From contig JAICUV010000011.1 of assembly GCA_025935655.1 (NCBI GenBank), forward strand, positions 1-27,653: a DNA stretch of 27,653 nucleotides. Direction: 5' to 3'. Origin of the DNA: Chloroflexota bacterium (GTDB lineage: Bacteria > Chloroflexota > Limnocylindria > Limnocylindrales > CSP1-4). Under the pieces are notes generated by a model. It saw only the letters and a program-made list of their open reading frames with translations, was not told where the DNA came from and searched no databases. This document shows, one piece after another, positions 14,108 through 22,236 of this stretch. The translations under genes and the position numbers were made by a program. Each line of letters begins with the position of its first letter. The stretch's first letter is position 1.

Positions 14108-16180
14108 TCATGCGACGGGCGCGAGCACCCCCGTGGTCGCGGGCGGCCGCTGGACGAGCCGCACGCGTCGCAGGAGCTGCGCGTTGGCGGCGACGATGAT
14201 CGTCGACAGGCTCATGGCCACGGCTCCGGCGGCCATCGGCAGGTCGATCCCCCACGGGACGAACAGCCCCATCGCGACGGGGATGGCAACCAGGTTGTAG
14301 CCGGTCGCCCAGGCGAGGTTCTGGAGCATCTTCCGGTACGTCGCCCGCGAGAGCTCGATCGCGCCGACGACGTCGCGCGGGTCGCTCCGCACGAGCACGA
14401 TGCCGGCGGACTGCACCGCGACGTCCGTCCCGGCGCCGATCGCGATCCCCACGTCCGCCGTGGCGAGCGCCGGTGCGTCGTTGACGCCATCGCCCACCAT
14501 CGCGACCCGCCGGCCGCCGGCCTGGAAGCGGCGCACCGCGTCGGCCTTGTCGCCCGGCAGGACCTGTGCCGCGACCTCGTCGATCGCCAGGCGCCGCGCG
14601 ACCGCCTCGGCGACCGCCTGGGCGTCGCCCGTGATCATGGCGACCCGGACGCCCATCGCGTGGAGGCGCGCGACGGCCTCCGCGGACTCGGGGCGGATCT
14701 CGTCCTCCAGCGCGATCGCGCCGAGGACGCGACCATCGGCGACCACGTGGAGCACCGTCCGCCCCTGGGCGGACCAGTCGGCGGACGAAGCCACCTGGTC
14801 GAGACCCAGCTCCTCGAGCAGGCGAGGGCCACCCACCGTGACCGACCTCCCGTCGACGATTGCACGGGCCCCGCGGCCGGGGAGCGCCTCGAACGTCGAG
14901 CTGCCCGGGACGGCCACGGCGCGCTCGGCGGCGGCGCGGACGATCGCGCGGGCGAGTGGGTGCTCGGCATCGTGCTCCACCGCCGCCGCCAGCCGTAGCA
15001 CGGTCCGCTCGTCGGTCCCTGTCGCGCCCGCGACGTCCGTCACCGCGGGCGACCCGAGCGTCAGCGTCCCCGTCTTGTCGAAGATCACGGTGTCGACCTC
15101 GCGTGCCCGCTCGAGCGCCAGGCGGTCCTTCACCAGCAGCCCGTTGCGAGCGCCGAGCGAGGTCGAGATCGCGATCACGAGGGGGATCGCGAGGCCCAGC
15201 GCGTGCGGGCACGCGATGACGAGGACCGTCGCCGTGCGGACGAGGGCACCCTCGGGATCGCCGAGCGCCCACCAGACGACGAGCGTGATGGTGCCGGCGG
15301 CGAGTGCGACGTAGAACAGGAGCGCGGCCGCTCGATCGGCGAGCGCCTGCGCGCGCGAGGCGGACGCCTGGGCCGCGGCCACCAGGCGCATGATCCCCGA
15401 CAGCGCCGTCTCGTCGCCGATCGCGGTGACGCGCACCCGGAGCGAGCCGCCCGCCGCCACGGTCCCGGCCACCACCGCGTCGCCGGCCGCCTTGGGCACC
15501 GGGCGGGACTCGCCCGTCACGAGCGACTCGTCCACGTCCGCGGCCCCCTCCGCGACCGTGCCGTCTGCCGGGAGCCGGCCACCCGGCCGGACGAGGACCA
15601 CGTCGCCCACGGCCAGCCGCGCAACCGGGACGACCTCCGTGGAGCCATCGGCGAGCACCCGCTCGGCGGTGTCGGGCAGGAGGTCGGCGAGCGCGCCCCG
15701 CGCCTGGGCGATCGACCGCATCTCCAGCCAGTGGCCCAGGAGCATGATCGTGATCAGCGTCGCGAGCTCCCACCAGATCACGACGTCGAACAGCCCGAGG
15801 GTCCCGGCCCAGCTCGTGACGAACGCCACGACGATCGCCAGCGAGATCAGGGTCATCATCCCGGGCTGCCGCGCCCGCAGCTCGCCCGCGCCGCCGCGCA
15901 GGAAGACCAGGCCGCCGTAGAGGAACACGAGCGTCCCCAGCAGAGCCGGCAGCAGCTCGCTGCCCGGGAACGCCGGCAGGGTGTACCCCACGAGCATCGC
16001 GACGTCCTCGCTCAGCAGGACGACGGGGATCGTCAGCAGGAGGCTGAGCCAGAACCGGTCGCGGAACATGGCGACGGAGTGGCCGGCGTGCGTGTCGTGT
16101 CCGGCGTGCGGGTCGCGACCGGCGTGGCCGGCGTCGTGCCCGGGGGTCTCGGGCGCGTGGTGGGTCTCGTGGTGGTCCAT
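14108..16180 (-). CDS. copB: CopB-type heavy-metal (Cu/Ag) P1B ATPase
   Basis: 690 residues. Residues 1-34 contain ten His, replacing the CxxC metal-binding domains of CopA. The rest is a P1B ATPase: TGES (222-225), the membrane metal site CPH (324-326), phosphorylated Asp368 in DKTGTLT, His407-Pro408 in EHDAEHPLA, and GDGVNDAPAL (563-572). CPH plus a His-rich tail defines the P1B-3 class, which exports Cu or Ag. The final residues follow a MSLSTIIVAANAQLLRR stretch, as in CopB. A palindrome within a strong promoter lies about 40 bases upstream. No CsoR, CueR or chaperone gene is seen nearby. Confidence 0.94.
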   Translation of the reverse strand: MDHHETHHAPETPGHDAGHAGRDPHAGHDTHAGHSVAMFRDRFWLSLLLTIPVVLLSEDVAMLVGYTLPAFPGSELLPALLGTLVFLYGGLVFLRGGAGELRARQPGMMTLISLAIVVAFVTSWAGTLGLFDVVIWWELATLITIMLLGHWLEMRSIAQARGALADLLPDTAERVLADGSTEVVPVARLAVGDVVLVRPGGRLPADGTVAEGAADVDESLVTGESRPVPKAAGDAVVAGTVAAGGSLRVRVTAIGDETALSGIMRLVAAAQASASRAQALADRAAALLFYVALAAGTITLVVWWALGDPEGALVRTATVLVIACPHALGLAIPLVIAISTSLGARNGLLVKDRLALERAREVDTVIFDKTGTLTLGSPAVTDVAGATGTDERTVLRLAAAVEHDAEHPLARAIVRAAAERAVAVPGSSTFEALPGRGARAIVDGRSVTVGGPRLLEELGLDQVASSADWSAQGRTVLHVVADGRVLGAIALEDEIRPESAEAVARLHAMGVRVAMITGDAQAVAEAVARRLAIDEVAAQVLPGDKADAVRRFQAGGRRVAMVGDGVNDAPALATADVGIAIGAGTDVAVQSAGIVLVRSDPRDVVGAIELSRATYRKMLQNLAWATGYNLVAIPVAMGLFVPWGIDLPMAAGAVAMSLSTIIVAANAQLLRRVRLVQRPPATTGVLAPVA

Positions 16181-16218
16181 GGCGGTGGCCGTCCGGGCTG
16201 CCTCGTGCGGGGTGGGCT

Positions 16219-16250
16219 GATACTCCCCCCCAGTATCCGGGCGCTGTCAA
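16219..16250 (-). promoter_or_regulatory. Copper-ATPase promoter with palindromic operator
   Basis: On the minus strand a perfect TTGACA (16250-16245) is followed by the palindrome GATACT-N7-AGTATC (16237-16219), whose spacer is all G. A -10 candidate (GAGTAT) would lie 19 bases from the -35. A dyad in a 19-20-base spacer is the MerR/CueR pattern, while a G-tract flanked by ATAC/GTAT arms is like CsoR operators. Either would be metal-responsive; the regulator gene is elsewhere. Confidence 0.7.
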
Positions 16251-16310
16251 GGCACCGCCCGCCGAGGCGGCCCTGTGGGTCGGACGTCCGTGCTCCATGA
16301 TGTCCGGCAC

Positions 16311-16562
16311 ATGGACGTGATCGCCACCTTCGCCACGCTCGACGACGCGGAGTCCGCCCTGGACTGGATCGGGGTCGACTTCGCGGACGGCGATGACGCG
16401 TTCCAGGGCGAGCTCTCCGGCGACGACCGGGAGCTCCTCGGCGCCGCCATCGACGATCCCGAGACGCCGGGCCCCGTCCGCGAGCTCGCCCGCGCGCTCC
16501 TCGCCCGCTGGGACGCGGACGGCACACCGCAGCTCCGGTTCGCGGTCGGCTGGAGCCGCTGA
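16311..16562 (+). CDS. Small acidic protein, unknown function
   Basis: 83 residues from ATG, starting MDVIATFATLDDAESAL and ending RFAVGWSR. It is rich in Asp, Glu and Ala, with several predicted helices (ESALDWIGVDF, DRELLGAAIDD, VRELARALLARW) and no Cys or His. I do not recognise a family. Coding use is consistent with the neighbours: third positions are almost all G or C. It diverges from the copper ATPase, and the shared 130-base interval holds the operator, so the two may be co-regulated. No good ribosome site is visible; an upstream GTG at 16275 is possible. Confidence 0.55.
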   Translation: MDVIATFATLDDAESALDWIGVDFADGDDAFQGELSGDDRELLGAAIDDPETPGPVRELARALLARWDADGTPQLRFAVGWSR

Positions 16563-16589
16563 CTGCCGTTCGCCGAGCGCTTCGGCAGT
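16562..16589 (+). terminator. Hairpin after the small acidic gene
   Basis: ACTGCCG (16562-16568) and CGGCAGT (16583-16589) form a 7-bp stem starting at the stop codon. A further stem (GCCGATC and GATCGGC around 16592-16613) follows. The remaining gap to 17027 holds no supported gene, only the short tandem repeat below and the ribosome site of the next gene. Confidence 0.45.
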
Positions 16590-16767
16590 GCGGCCGATCA
16601 CGCGGGGGATCGGCGATCCCGGGGGTACTCGACGATCGGCATCTGCTCATCTCCGATTCGGCAGGCCGGCGTCGTGCTCCAGCGCCCCCTGGGTCTGACC
16701 GCTGTCCCCCATCGTCGGGCGCGACGCGACGATCGCGCATCGCCCGCAACGGGCGACTCGTCGCGCC

Positions 16768-16797
16768 GGCCTCCGGCGAACGGGCCTCCGGCGAAGG
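16768..16797. repeat. Two 15-bp direct repeats
   Basis: GGCCTCCGGCGAACG and GGCCTCCGGCGAAGG are adjacent (16768-16782, 16783-16797) and differ at one base. They sit in the intergenic stretch 16563-17027, well before the start of the holin-like fusion gene. No function is apparent. Confidence 0.6.
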
Positions 16798-17014
16798 GGG
16801 CCCCGGGCGCACAATGCGCCAGTCGGACCATCGTGGGTTCGACCCGCCAGCGCGGGCCGGCTCGACTCCGGTGGTTCGCGGACCCGCGGTCGGTCGCACG
16901 CGGCATCATCCGGTACGGGCGATGCCGGGCGACGCGACCCGCGGTTGGATGGACGACACTGCGGGGAGGGTCGCCGCCTCGGGCCACGGTTGTCACCCGT
17001 GTGCCGATGCCGGC

Positions 17015-17020
17015 AGGAGG
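17015..17020 (+). promoter_or_regulatory. Strong ribosome site setting the fusion gene start
   Basis: AGGAGG lies seven bases before GTG at 17028. An in-frame ATG at 17007 would place the site inside the coding region, so GTG 17028 is preferred. Confidence 0.7.
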
Positions 17021-17027
17021 AGGGAAC

Positions 17028-19223
17028 GTGCTGCGCCGGATCGTGGACTTCTACCGGCTCCAGTTCCAGGTGATGCGCGAGTGGCAGCCCAGTGGCGGGT
17101 CGCGCATCCGGCGCATCCTCGCGACCCTCGTCATCAGCGTGGTCTCGCTGGGCGGTGCGGTGGCCCTGACGCCCGGGTTCGACATGGTCCCGGGCTCGCC
17201 GATCATCGGCACCCTGCTGCTCGGGGCGATCGCGCTCGGGCTGCTCAACCTCCTGGTCAGGCCGGTGTTCCTCGGCCTGTTCGCCGGCGTCTCCGTCATC
17301 GCGGTCGCCATCGCGACCCTCGTGTTCCAGGTCGCGACGTTCCTGCTGCTCCCGCGCTGGATCGACCAGCTGGTGGTCAGCGGGCCCCTCGCCGCCCTGG
17401 TCGCATCGCTGATCTATGCGCTCGTGAACACGATCCTCGTCGCGATCTTCTCGATCACCAGCGACGACTCCTACTTCGCCGTCCTCATGCAGCAGCTCGC
17501 CGCGCGGCGGGCGGACGTCGTCCGGACCGACAAGCCCGGGCTGGTGGTGATCCAGGTCGACGGGCTCGCGGAGCCCATCCTCGCCCGCCAGGTCCGCGCC
17601 GGCCGCGTCCCGCACCTGTCGTCGTGGCTGCGCTCCGGCCGGTACGTGCTCGACGGCTGGGAGGCCCTCCTGCCGCCGACCACTCCCGCGAGCCAGGCGG
17701 GGATCCTCCACGGCAACAACGACGGCATCCCGGCGTTCCGCTGGTACGAGAAGGACGAGGGGCGGCTGATGGTCGCCAACCACCCCGAGGACGCAATGGT
17801 CGTGGCCGGTCGGATCTCGAACGGCGAGGGCCTGCTCTCGAACGACGGGGCGAGCGTGGGCAACCTGTTCTCGGGCGACGCCGCTCGGTCCTACATCTCG
17901 ATGGCGACGATCAAGGACAAGGAGCAGGGCCTCGGCAGGAGCGAGACCTTCCTGTCCTTCTTCGCGAGCCCGTACAACTACCTCACGACGATCGTGCTGT
18001 TTGTCGCGGAGATCATCAAGGAGTACGTCCAGGCGAGGCGCCAGGCGAGGCGCGGGATCGAGCCCAGGATGCACCGCGGCATGCCCTACCCGGTCGCGCG
18101 CGCGGCGACCAACGTGGCCCTGCGCGACGTGTCCACTGCCCTGGTGATCGAGGAGATGTACCGCGGCGCCCCGATGATCTATGTCGACTACACGGACTAC
18201 GACGAGATCGCCCACCACAGCGGCCCGGAGCGCAGCGAGACGTTCGATGCGCTCGACGGCGTGGACCGCGCGATCGCGACGCTCGAGAAGGCGTCGGTGC
18301 ATGCGCCGCGGCCGTATCGCTTCGTCATCGTGTCGGACCACGGGCAGACGCTCGGCGCCACGTTCCTCCAGCGCTACGGCAAGACGCTCGGCGACGTGGT
18401 GCGCGACCTCATGGGGGGCGGGACGACGGTCCACGAATCGGCTGCCCGCGTCGAGGAATGGGGCCAGACCAACGCCTTCCTGTCGGAGCTGACCCAGGCG
18501 AAGGGCGTGTCGGGCAACCTCGCCCGGACGGCCCTGCGCTCGCAGTCATCCGGGGGCGTGGTGGAGCTCGGGCCCACCGAGGGCGAGGATGCCCCGCCGC
18601 CCACCGCGGCCGCCGAGCGGCCGGACCTCATCGCGATCGCGTCGGGCAACCTGGGCCTCGTCTACTTCCCGCGGATGCCCGGGCGGGTCAGCATCGAGCA
18701 GCTCGCCTCGACGTATCCCGGCCTCGTGGAGTCGCTCGCGGCACACCCGGGCATCGGCGCGATGCTGGTCCGCTCCGAGGCGCACGGGTCAGTCGTCGTC
18801 GGCGCGGCCGGAATCAACTACCTGCACGAGAACCGGGTGGAGGGCGTGGACCCGGTCGCGCACTATGGCGGCCGCTCGCGGGAGGCGTTCCTCCGCCTCG
18901 ACGGGATGTCGCACGTGCCGGACCTCTCCATCGTCAGCCTGTACGACCCGGTGTTCGAGGAGGTCGCCGCGTTCGAGGAGCTCATCGGGTCGCACGGCGG
19001 CCTCGGCGGCGCACAGACGCGGCCGCTGATCATCCACCCGGCCGACTGGTCGCTCGACGAGGAGCTCGTGGGGGCGGAGGCCGTCTACCGCCAGATCCGT
19101 CGCTGGTCGGAGCGCCATCTCGATCACCGCTTCGGCAAGGGCGGCACCGCGGAGCCGCTCCCGATGCCGGAGCCGCTCGAGGCGACGGCGCCCGTGACCC
19201 CGCAAGCGGCGCGGGTCGGCTGA
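17028..19223 (+). CDS. Holin-like membrane domain fused to a type I phosphodiesterase/phosphatase
   Basis: 731 residues from GTG. Residues 30-145 hold four membrane helices in the pattern of the actinobacterial phage-holin family IV (phage_holin_4_2) proteins. From about 170 an alkaline-phosphatase-superfamily domain begins: Asp178 in VIQVDGLAEP, the nucleophile Thr218 or 219 in LPPTTPASQAGILHG, then Asp392 and His396 in YTDYDEIAHHSGPE, Asp437-His438 in VSDHGQT, and His656 in GSHGGLGG. These are the two-metal ligands of the family, so it should be a metal-dependent phosphodiesterase or phosphatase. The side of the membrane depends on topology; with an even helix number and both ends cytoplasmic the catalytic domain would be inside. 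A variable region around 505-530 is Ser/Glu/Pro-rich. It precedes the DUF4239 gene by 30 bases. Confidence 0.88.
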   Translation: MLRRIVDFYRLQFQVMREWQPSGGSRIRRILATLVISVVSLGGAVALTPGFDMVPGSPIIGTLLLGAIALGLLNLLVRPVFLGLFAGVSVIAVAIATLVFQVATFLLLPRWIDQLVVSGPLAALVASLIYALVNTILVAIFSITSDDSYFAVLMQQLAARRADVVRTDKPGLVVIQVDGLAEPILARQVRAGRVPHLSSWLRSGRYVLDGWEALLPPTTPASQAGILHGNNDGIPAFRWYEKDEGRLMVANHPEDAMVVAGRISNGEGLLSNDGASVGNLFSGDAARSYISMATIKDKEQGLGRSETFLSFFASPYNYLTTIVLFVAEIIKEYVQARRQARRGIEPRMHRGMPYPVARAATNVALRDVSTALVIEEMYRGAPMIYVDYTDYDEIAHHSGPERSETFDALDGVDRAIATLEKASVHAPRPYRFVIVSDHGQTLGATFLQRYGKTLGDVVRDLMGGGTTVHESAARVEEWGQTNAFLSELTQAKGVSGNLARTALRSQSSGGVVELGPTEGEDAPPPTAAAERPDLIAIASGNLGLVYFPRMPGRVSIEQLASTYPGLVESLAAHPGIGAMLVRSEAHGSVVVGAAGINYLHENRVEGVDPVAHYGGRSREAFLRLDGMSHVPDLSIVSLYDPVFEEVAAFEELIGSHGGLGGAQTRPLIIHPADWSLDEELVGAEAVYRQIRRWSERHLDHRFGKGGTAEPLPMPEPLEATAPVTPQAARVG

Positions 19224-19253
19224 CCCGCGACCGGACGCGACCCCGGACCCCCC

Positions 19254-20036
19254 ATGACACGGCTGCTCGATCCGATCCCGCTGGCGCTGGGATTCGTCAT
19301 GTTCGCGATCGTGTCGATCCTGTTCTACGAGGCCGGGTTCCGGCTGGGCCGCTGGTGGCAGCGCCGCATGCCCGGGGAGCAGGAGGGACCCGCCGACATG
19401 CTGGTCGGCTCGATCCTCGCGCTCATGGCGTTCCTGCTCGCGGTGACGATGGGCATGGCGTCGGACCGGTTCGACACCCGCCGCGGCCTCGTCCTCGCGG
19501 AGGCCAACGCCATCGAGGGCGCCTTCCTGCAGGCGGACTACCTGCCGGATCCCCAGGCCGACGAGCTCAAGGAGCTGCTGCGCGAGTACGTCCCGCTCCG
19601 GATCGCGCCCAGCGACCCGTCCCAGCTGCCCGCGATGATGGCGCAGGGCACCGAGCTGCGTGCCCGGATGTGGACGGTCCTGGCGTCGGTCGCCCGCTCC
19701 GGGCACAGCCCGGACCTGATGTCCGCGCTCGGCGACCAGCTCACCGAGCTGACCAACCTCAACGAGACCCGCGTGGTCGGCGGGCTCTACTCGCGGGTGC
19801 CGGAGACCGTCCTCGCCTACCTGCTGCTGGGCTCCGCGCTCTCGCTCGGCATGGTGGGCTACACCGCGGGGCTGCGCGAGCGGCGGAGCGTCCTGTCCGC
19901 GGCCGTCCTGATCGTCGTGATGGGGGCGGTCCTGATGCTCGTCGTGGACCTCGACCGGCCGCAGGACGGCCTGATCAACGTCAGCCAGCAGGCCCTCATC
20001 GACGTCCAGCTGCGCCTGGGGCCACCGGCACCCTGA
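19254..20036 (+). CDS. DUF4239 (bestrophin-like) membrane protein
   Basis: 260 residues from ATG. Membrane segments lie at about 9-29, 49-68, 184-203 and 211-233, with a 110-residue helical stretch between the second and third (RGLVLAEANAIEGAFLQADYLP, then ELKELLREYVPLRI). MAFLLAVTMGMASDRFDTRR followed by EANAIEGA is the signature of DUF4239, which has a bestrophin-like fold, so an anion-channel-like role is conceivable but undemonstrated. Only 30 bases after the fusion gene and with no ribosome site of note, it is probably in the same transcript. A strong palindromic hairpin follows its stop. Confidence 0.85.
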   Translation: MTRLLDPIPLALGFVMFAIVSILFYEAGFRLGRWWQRRMPGEQEGPADMLVGSILALMAFLLAVTMGMASDRFDTRRGLVLAEANAIEGAFLQADYLPDPQADELKELLREYVPLRIAPSDPSQLPAMMAQGTELRARMWTVLASVARSGHSPDLMSALGDQLTELTNLNETRVVGGLYSRVPETVLAYLLLGSALSLGMVGYTAGLRERRSVLSAAVLIVVMGAVLMLVVDLDRPQDGLINVSQQALIDVQLRLGPPAP

Positions 20037-20056
20037 GCCCGGGCGCCGCCCCGGGC
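20037..20056. terminator. Palindromic hairpin between convergent genes
   Basis: GCCCGGG (20037-20043) and CCCGGGC (20050-20056) form a perfect 7-bp stem with a 6-base loop, one base after the DUF4239 stop and 18 bases before the AI-2E-family gene stop. It could serve both strands. Confidence 0.55.
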
Positions 20057-20074
20057 GCGATTCGGGGTCTGCGT

Positions 20075-21136
20075 TCAGCCGGCCTCGGGCAGCCTGCCGA
20101 ACTCCTCCGGGAAGAACTCGTGCAGGGCGACGTTGATGCCCGCCGCGACCGGCACGGCGAGGAACGTGCCCACGATGCCGAACGCGGTCGAGGCGACCAC
20201 CACCGCGAACAGCGCGACCAGCGGGTGCAGGTCCACCGCGCGCCCCAGCACCGCGGGCATGATCAGCACGTCCTCGACCTGCCGGAGGATGAACAGGAAC
20301 ACGACGGACGCGATGGCGAGCGGCAGTCCGCCGGCCGACAGGGCGACGATGGCCACGATCGTGCCCGCGATGATCGGACCGATGAACGTGATCACCTCGA
20401 GCACGGCGACAAGCACGCCCAGCGCCAGCGGGTAGGGCAGGTGCAGCACGAACGTGAACACGAGCGTCACGACGGTGCCCACGAAGACCATGAGCACCAG
20501 CTGGCCGCGGAGCCAGCGCCCCACGACGACGTGGATCCGACCTGCGACCCGGACGAGCTCGGCCCGATCGGCCGGATGGAGGAAGCGCAGCGCCGTGTCG
20601 CTGAGCTTCGCGCCATCGAGCAGCAGGAAGAACGTGACGATGACCATGAGGATGACGTCGAGCGTCCCGTGGAGCAGCTGCTCCGCCGCCCGGATGGCGC
20701 CCTCGGGCGTCTGGAGATAGGTGCGGGCGGCAGCCTCGAGCTGGACCGCCAGCTCCTCGACCGTGAAGTGCTGGTCCCCGATGACCAGGCCGTCGGGCCC
20801 GAGCACCTGGCGCAGGGCGGTCTCGAGCGCGTCCGGTCCCGATCGGCCCAGGAGCTGCAGCTCCCGGTAGACGGGGTTCGCGAAGGCGAGCACGAGGGCG
20901 ACGATGCCCAGGAGCGCCGTGCCGTACCCGAGCACGACGATGAGCAGTCGCGACCGGTGCGTGCGGGCCTGGACCCGGTCGATGTACGGGCTGAACGCGT
21001 AGGCAATGATCGCCGCGACGACGAACGGCAGCATCACCGGGCGCGCGAACCAGAACACCGCGATCGCGAACGCCGCCAGGACGAGCACCCGGCGGGCCGG
21101 CACGCGGATCCGGGGATCCGCCCCCGGCCCGGTCAC
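20075..21136 (-). CDS. AI-2E-family permease, second copy
   Basis: 353 residues from a GTG at 21136, whose bases overlap the TGA of the upstream gene (GTGA), so the start is set by coupling. Eight or so membrane helices are seen (about 18-52, 60-85, 150-172, 205-232, 240-270, 275-295, 300-345). The central VEVITFIGPIIAGTIVAI and ILRQVEDVLIMPAVLGRAVDLHPLVAL segments are diagnostic of the AI-2E transporter family (TqsA/YdiK/PerM-like). Such proteins are named after autoinducer export, but many are thought to carry other solutes or lipids or ions. With the gene before it and the MprF-like gene it makes a three-gene coupled unit. Confidence 0.9.
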   Translation of the reverse strand: MTGPGADPRIRVPARRVLVLAAFAIAVFWFARPVMLPFVVAAIIAYAFSPYIDRVQARTHRSRLLIVVLGYGTALLGIVALVLAFANPVYRELQLLGRSGPDALETALRQVLGPDGLVIGDQHFTVEELAVQLEAAARTYLQTPEGAIRAAEQLLHGTLDVILMVIVTFFLLLDGAKLSDTALRFLHPADRAELVRVAGRIHVVVGRWLRGQLVLMVFVGTVVTLVFTFVLHLPYPLALGVLVAVLEVITFIGPIIAGTIVAIVALSAGGLPLAIASVVFLFILRQVEDVLIMPAVLGRAVDLHPLVALFAVVVASTAFGIVGTFLAVPVAAGINVALHEFFPEEFGRLPEAG

Positions 21137-22236
21137 GACGGCGCGTCCGGTTCCGCGGCGGTGTCGCCGCCAGGCGTCGAGCGCCCCAGCAGCGCGGCGA
21201 CCCAGCTCGTCCGCGGGTTGTGCTCGAGGACGAGGACCAGGAGCACCGTGATCGGCATGGACAGCAGCGCACCGACCGGGCCGAGCAGCCACGTCCAGAC
21301 GAAGAACATCGTGAACACGAGCCAGGTCGACAGCGACAGGGCGCGCCCGGTGAGCGTCGGCTCCAGGACGTTCTCGGCGACGAGGTTGAGCACGATCCCG
21401 CCGACGACGATGACTGCCGCCGCGGGGGGCCCGGACTCCGCAAAGGCGAGCACGGTGGGCGCGATGAGCGCGATCACGAGCCCGAGATAGGGCACGAAGC
21501 TCAGGAAGAAGGCGCCGACGGCCCACAACGGGGCGTAGTCGACGCCGACGACGAGCATCAGCGCCAGGAGGCTGACTGCCGTGACGGCGTTGACCCTGAC
21601 GCGCACGACGACGTAGGTGATCGCCGCCTGCGCCAGCGCCGGCGTCTCGCGGAACACGGGGTTCTCGCTGCCCAGGCCGCTCGCGACGAGCCCCGAGAGT
21701 CGCGGCGCGTCGAGCAGCAGCAGGGCGGCGATCACGATCGCGAACGCGAGGCTGCTTCCGACCTCGACGACGATCCCGGCCACCCAGCGCAGGACGGCGA
21801 CGAGCGTCTCCGGGGGCAGGAGGTCGCGCACCGAGCCGATCGCGCCCGTCTGCCCCGCCTCCGAGTAGCGCTGCTGGAACTCGTCCGTGTACATGCCCAG
21901 CGAGGTGCCGAGCGACTGGGCGGACACCAGCATCAGCCACACCACCAAGGCGCCCACGATCACGACGATCGCCACGGTCACGGCGAGCGCGACACCGGCC
22001 GACGCGCCGCGGCCCTGCAGCCACACGAACAGCGGCGTCACCATCGCGGCGAGGAACAGCCCGAGGCCGAAGGGGGCGAGCACGGGGGCAAGCCAGGCGA
22101 CGACCTGGAGCGCGACGCCGACCGCCACGAACGTGACCAGCATCGCGAACAGGTTCGTGTTGCCGCGCACCCAGCGGGGCACGATCGAGCGGGTGGCACG
22201 CGCGGCCGGAACGGGCCGGGGCCCGGCGTCCTCCAT
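21133..22236 (-). CDS. AI-2E-family permease, first copy
   Basis: 367 residues from ATG at 22236, sharing one base with the TGA of the MprF-like gene (TGATG). Hydrophobic N-terminus LFAMLVTFVAVGVALQVVAWL, a long helical loop (SVRDLLPPETLVAVLRWVAGIVV), then GAFFLSFVPYLGLVIALIAPTVLAF and VAENVLEPTLTGRALSLSTWLVF, the second diagnostic segment of the AI-2E family. This paralogue has a Pro/Arg-rich 20-residue head and a hydrophilic 30-residue tail absent from the second copy. Two adjacent diverged paralogues suggest a hetero-oligomer or two substrates. Confidence 0.9.
   Translation of the reverse strand: MEDAGPRPVPAARATRSIVPRWVRGNTNLFAMLVTFVAVGVALQVVAWLAPVLAPFGLGLFLAAMVTPLFVWLQGRGASAGVALAVTVAIVVIVGALVVWLMLVSAQSLGTSLGMYTDEFQQRYSEAGQTGAIGSVRDLLPPETLVAVLRWVAGIVVEVGSSLAFAIVIAALLLLDAPRLSGLVASGLGSENPVFRETPALAQAAITYVVVRVRVNAVTAVSLLALMLVVGVDYAPLWAVGAFFLSFVPYLGLVIALIAPTVLAFAESGPPAAAVIVVGGIVLNLVAENVLEPTLTGRALSLSTWLVFTMFFVWTWLLGPVGALLSMPITVLLVLVLEHNPRTSWVAALLGRSTPGGDTAAEPDAPS

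Noticed and set aside
16835..16872. Possible tRNA: GGGTTCGACCC and CCGGCTCGACTCCGG look like T arms
   Set aside because: No matching acceptor stem, D arm or anticodon arm could be folded around either on either strand.
16598..16996. 132-codon minus-strand frame before the fusion gene
   Set aside because: Arg-rich translation without hydrophobic core or motif and covers the short tandem repeat; more likely a chance frame in intergenic DNA.
16814..21490. Very long open frame of about 1550 codons on the plus strand
   Set aside because: It runs over real genes on both strands and its translation is Arg/Pro/Gly-rich with no domain. Open frames are expected by chance at this GC content.
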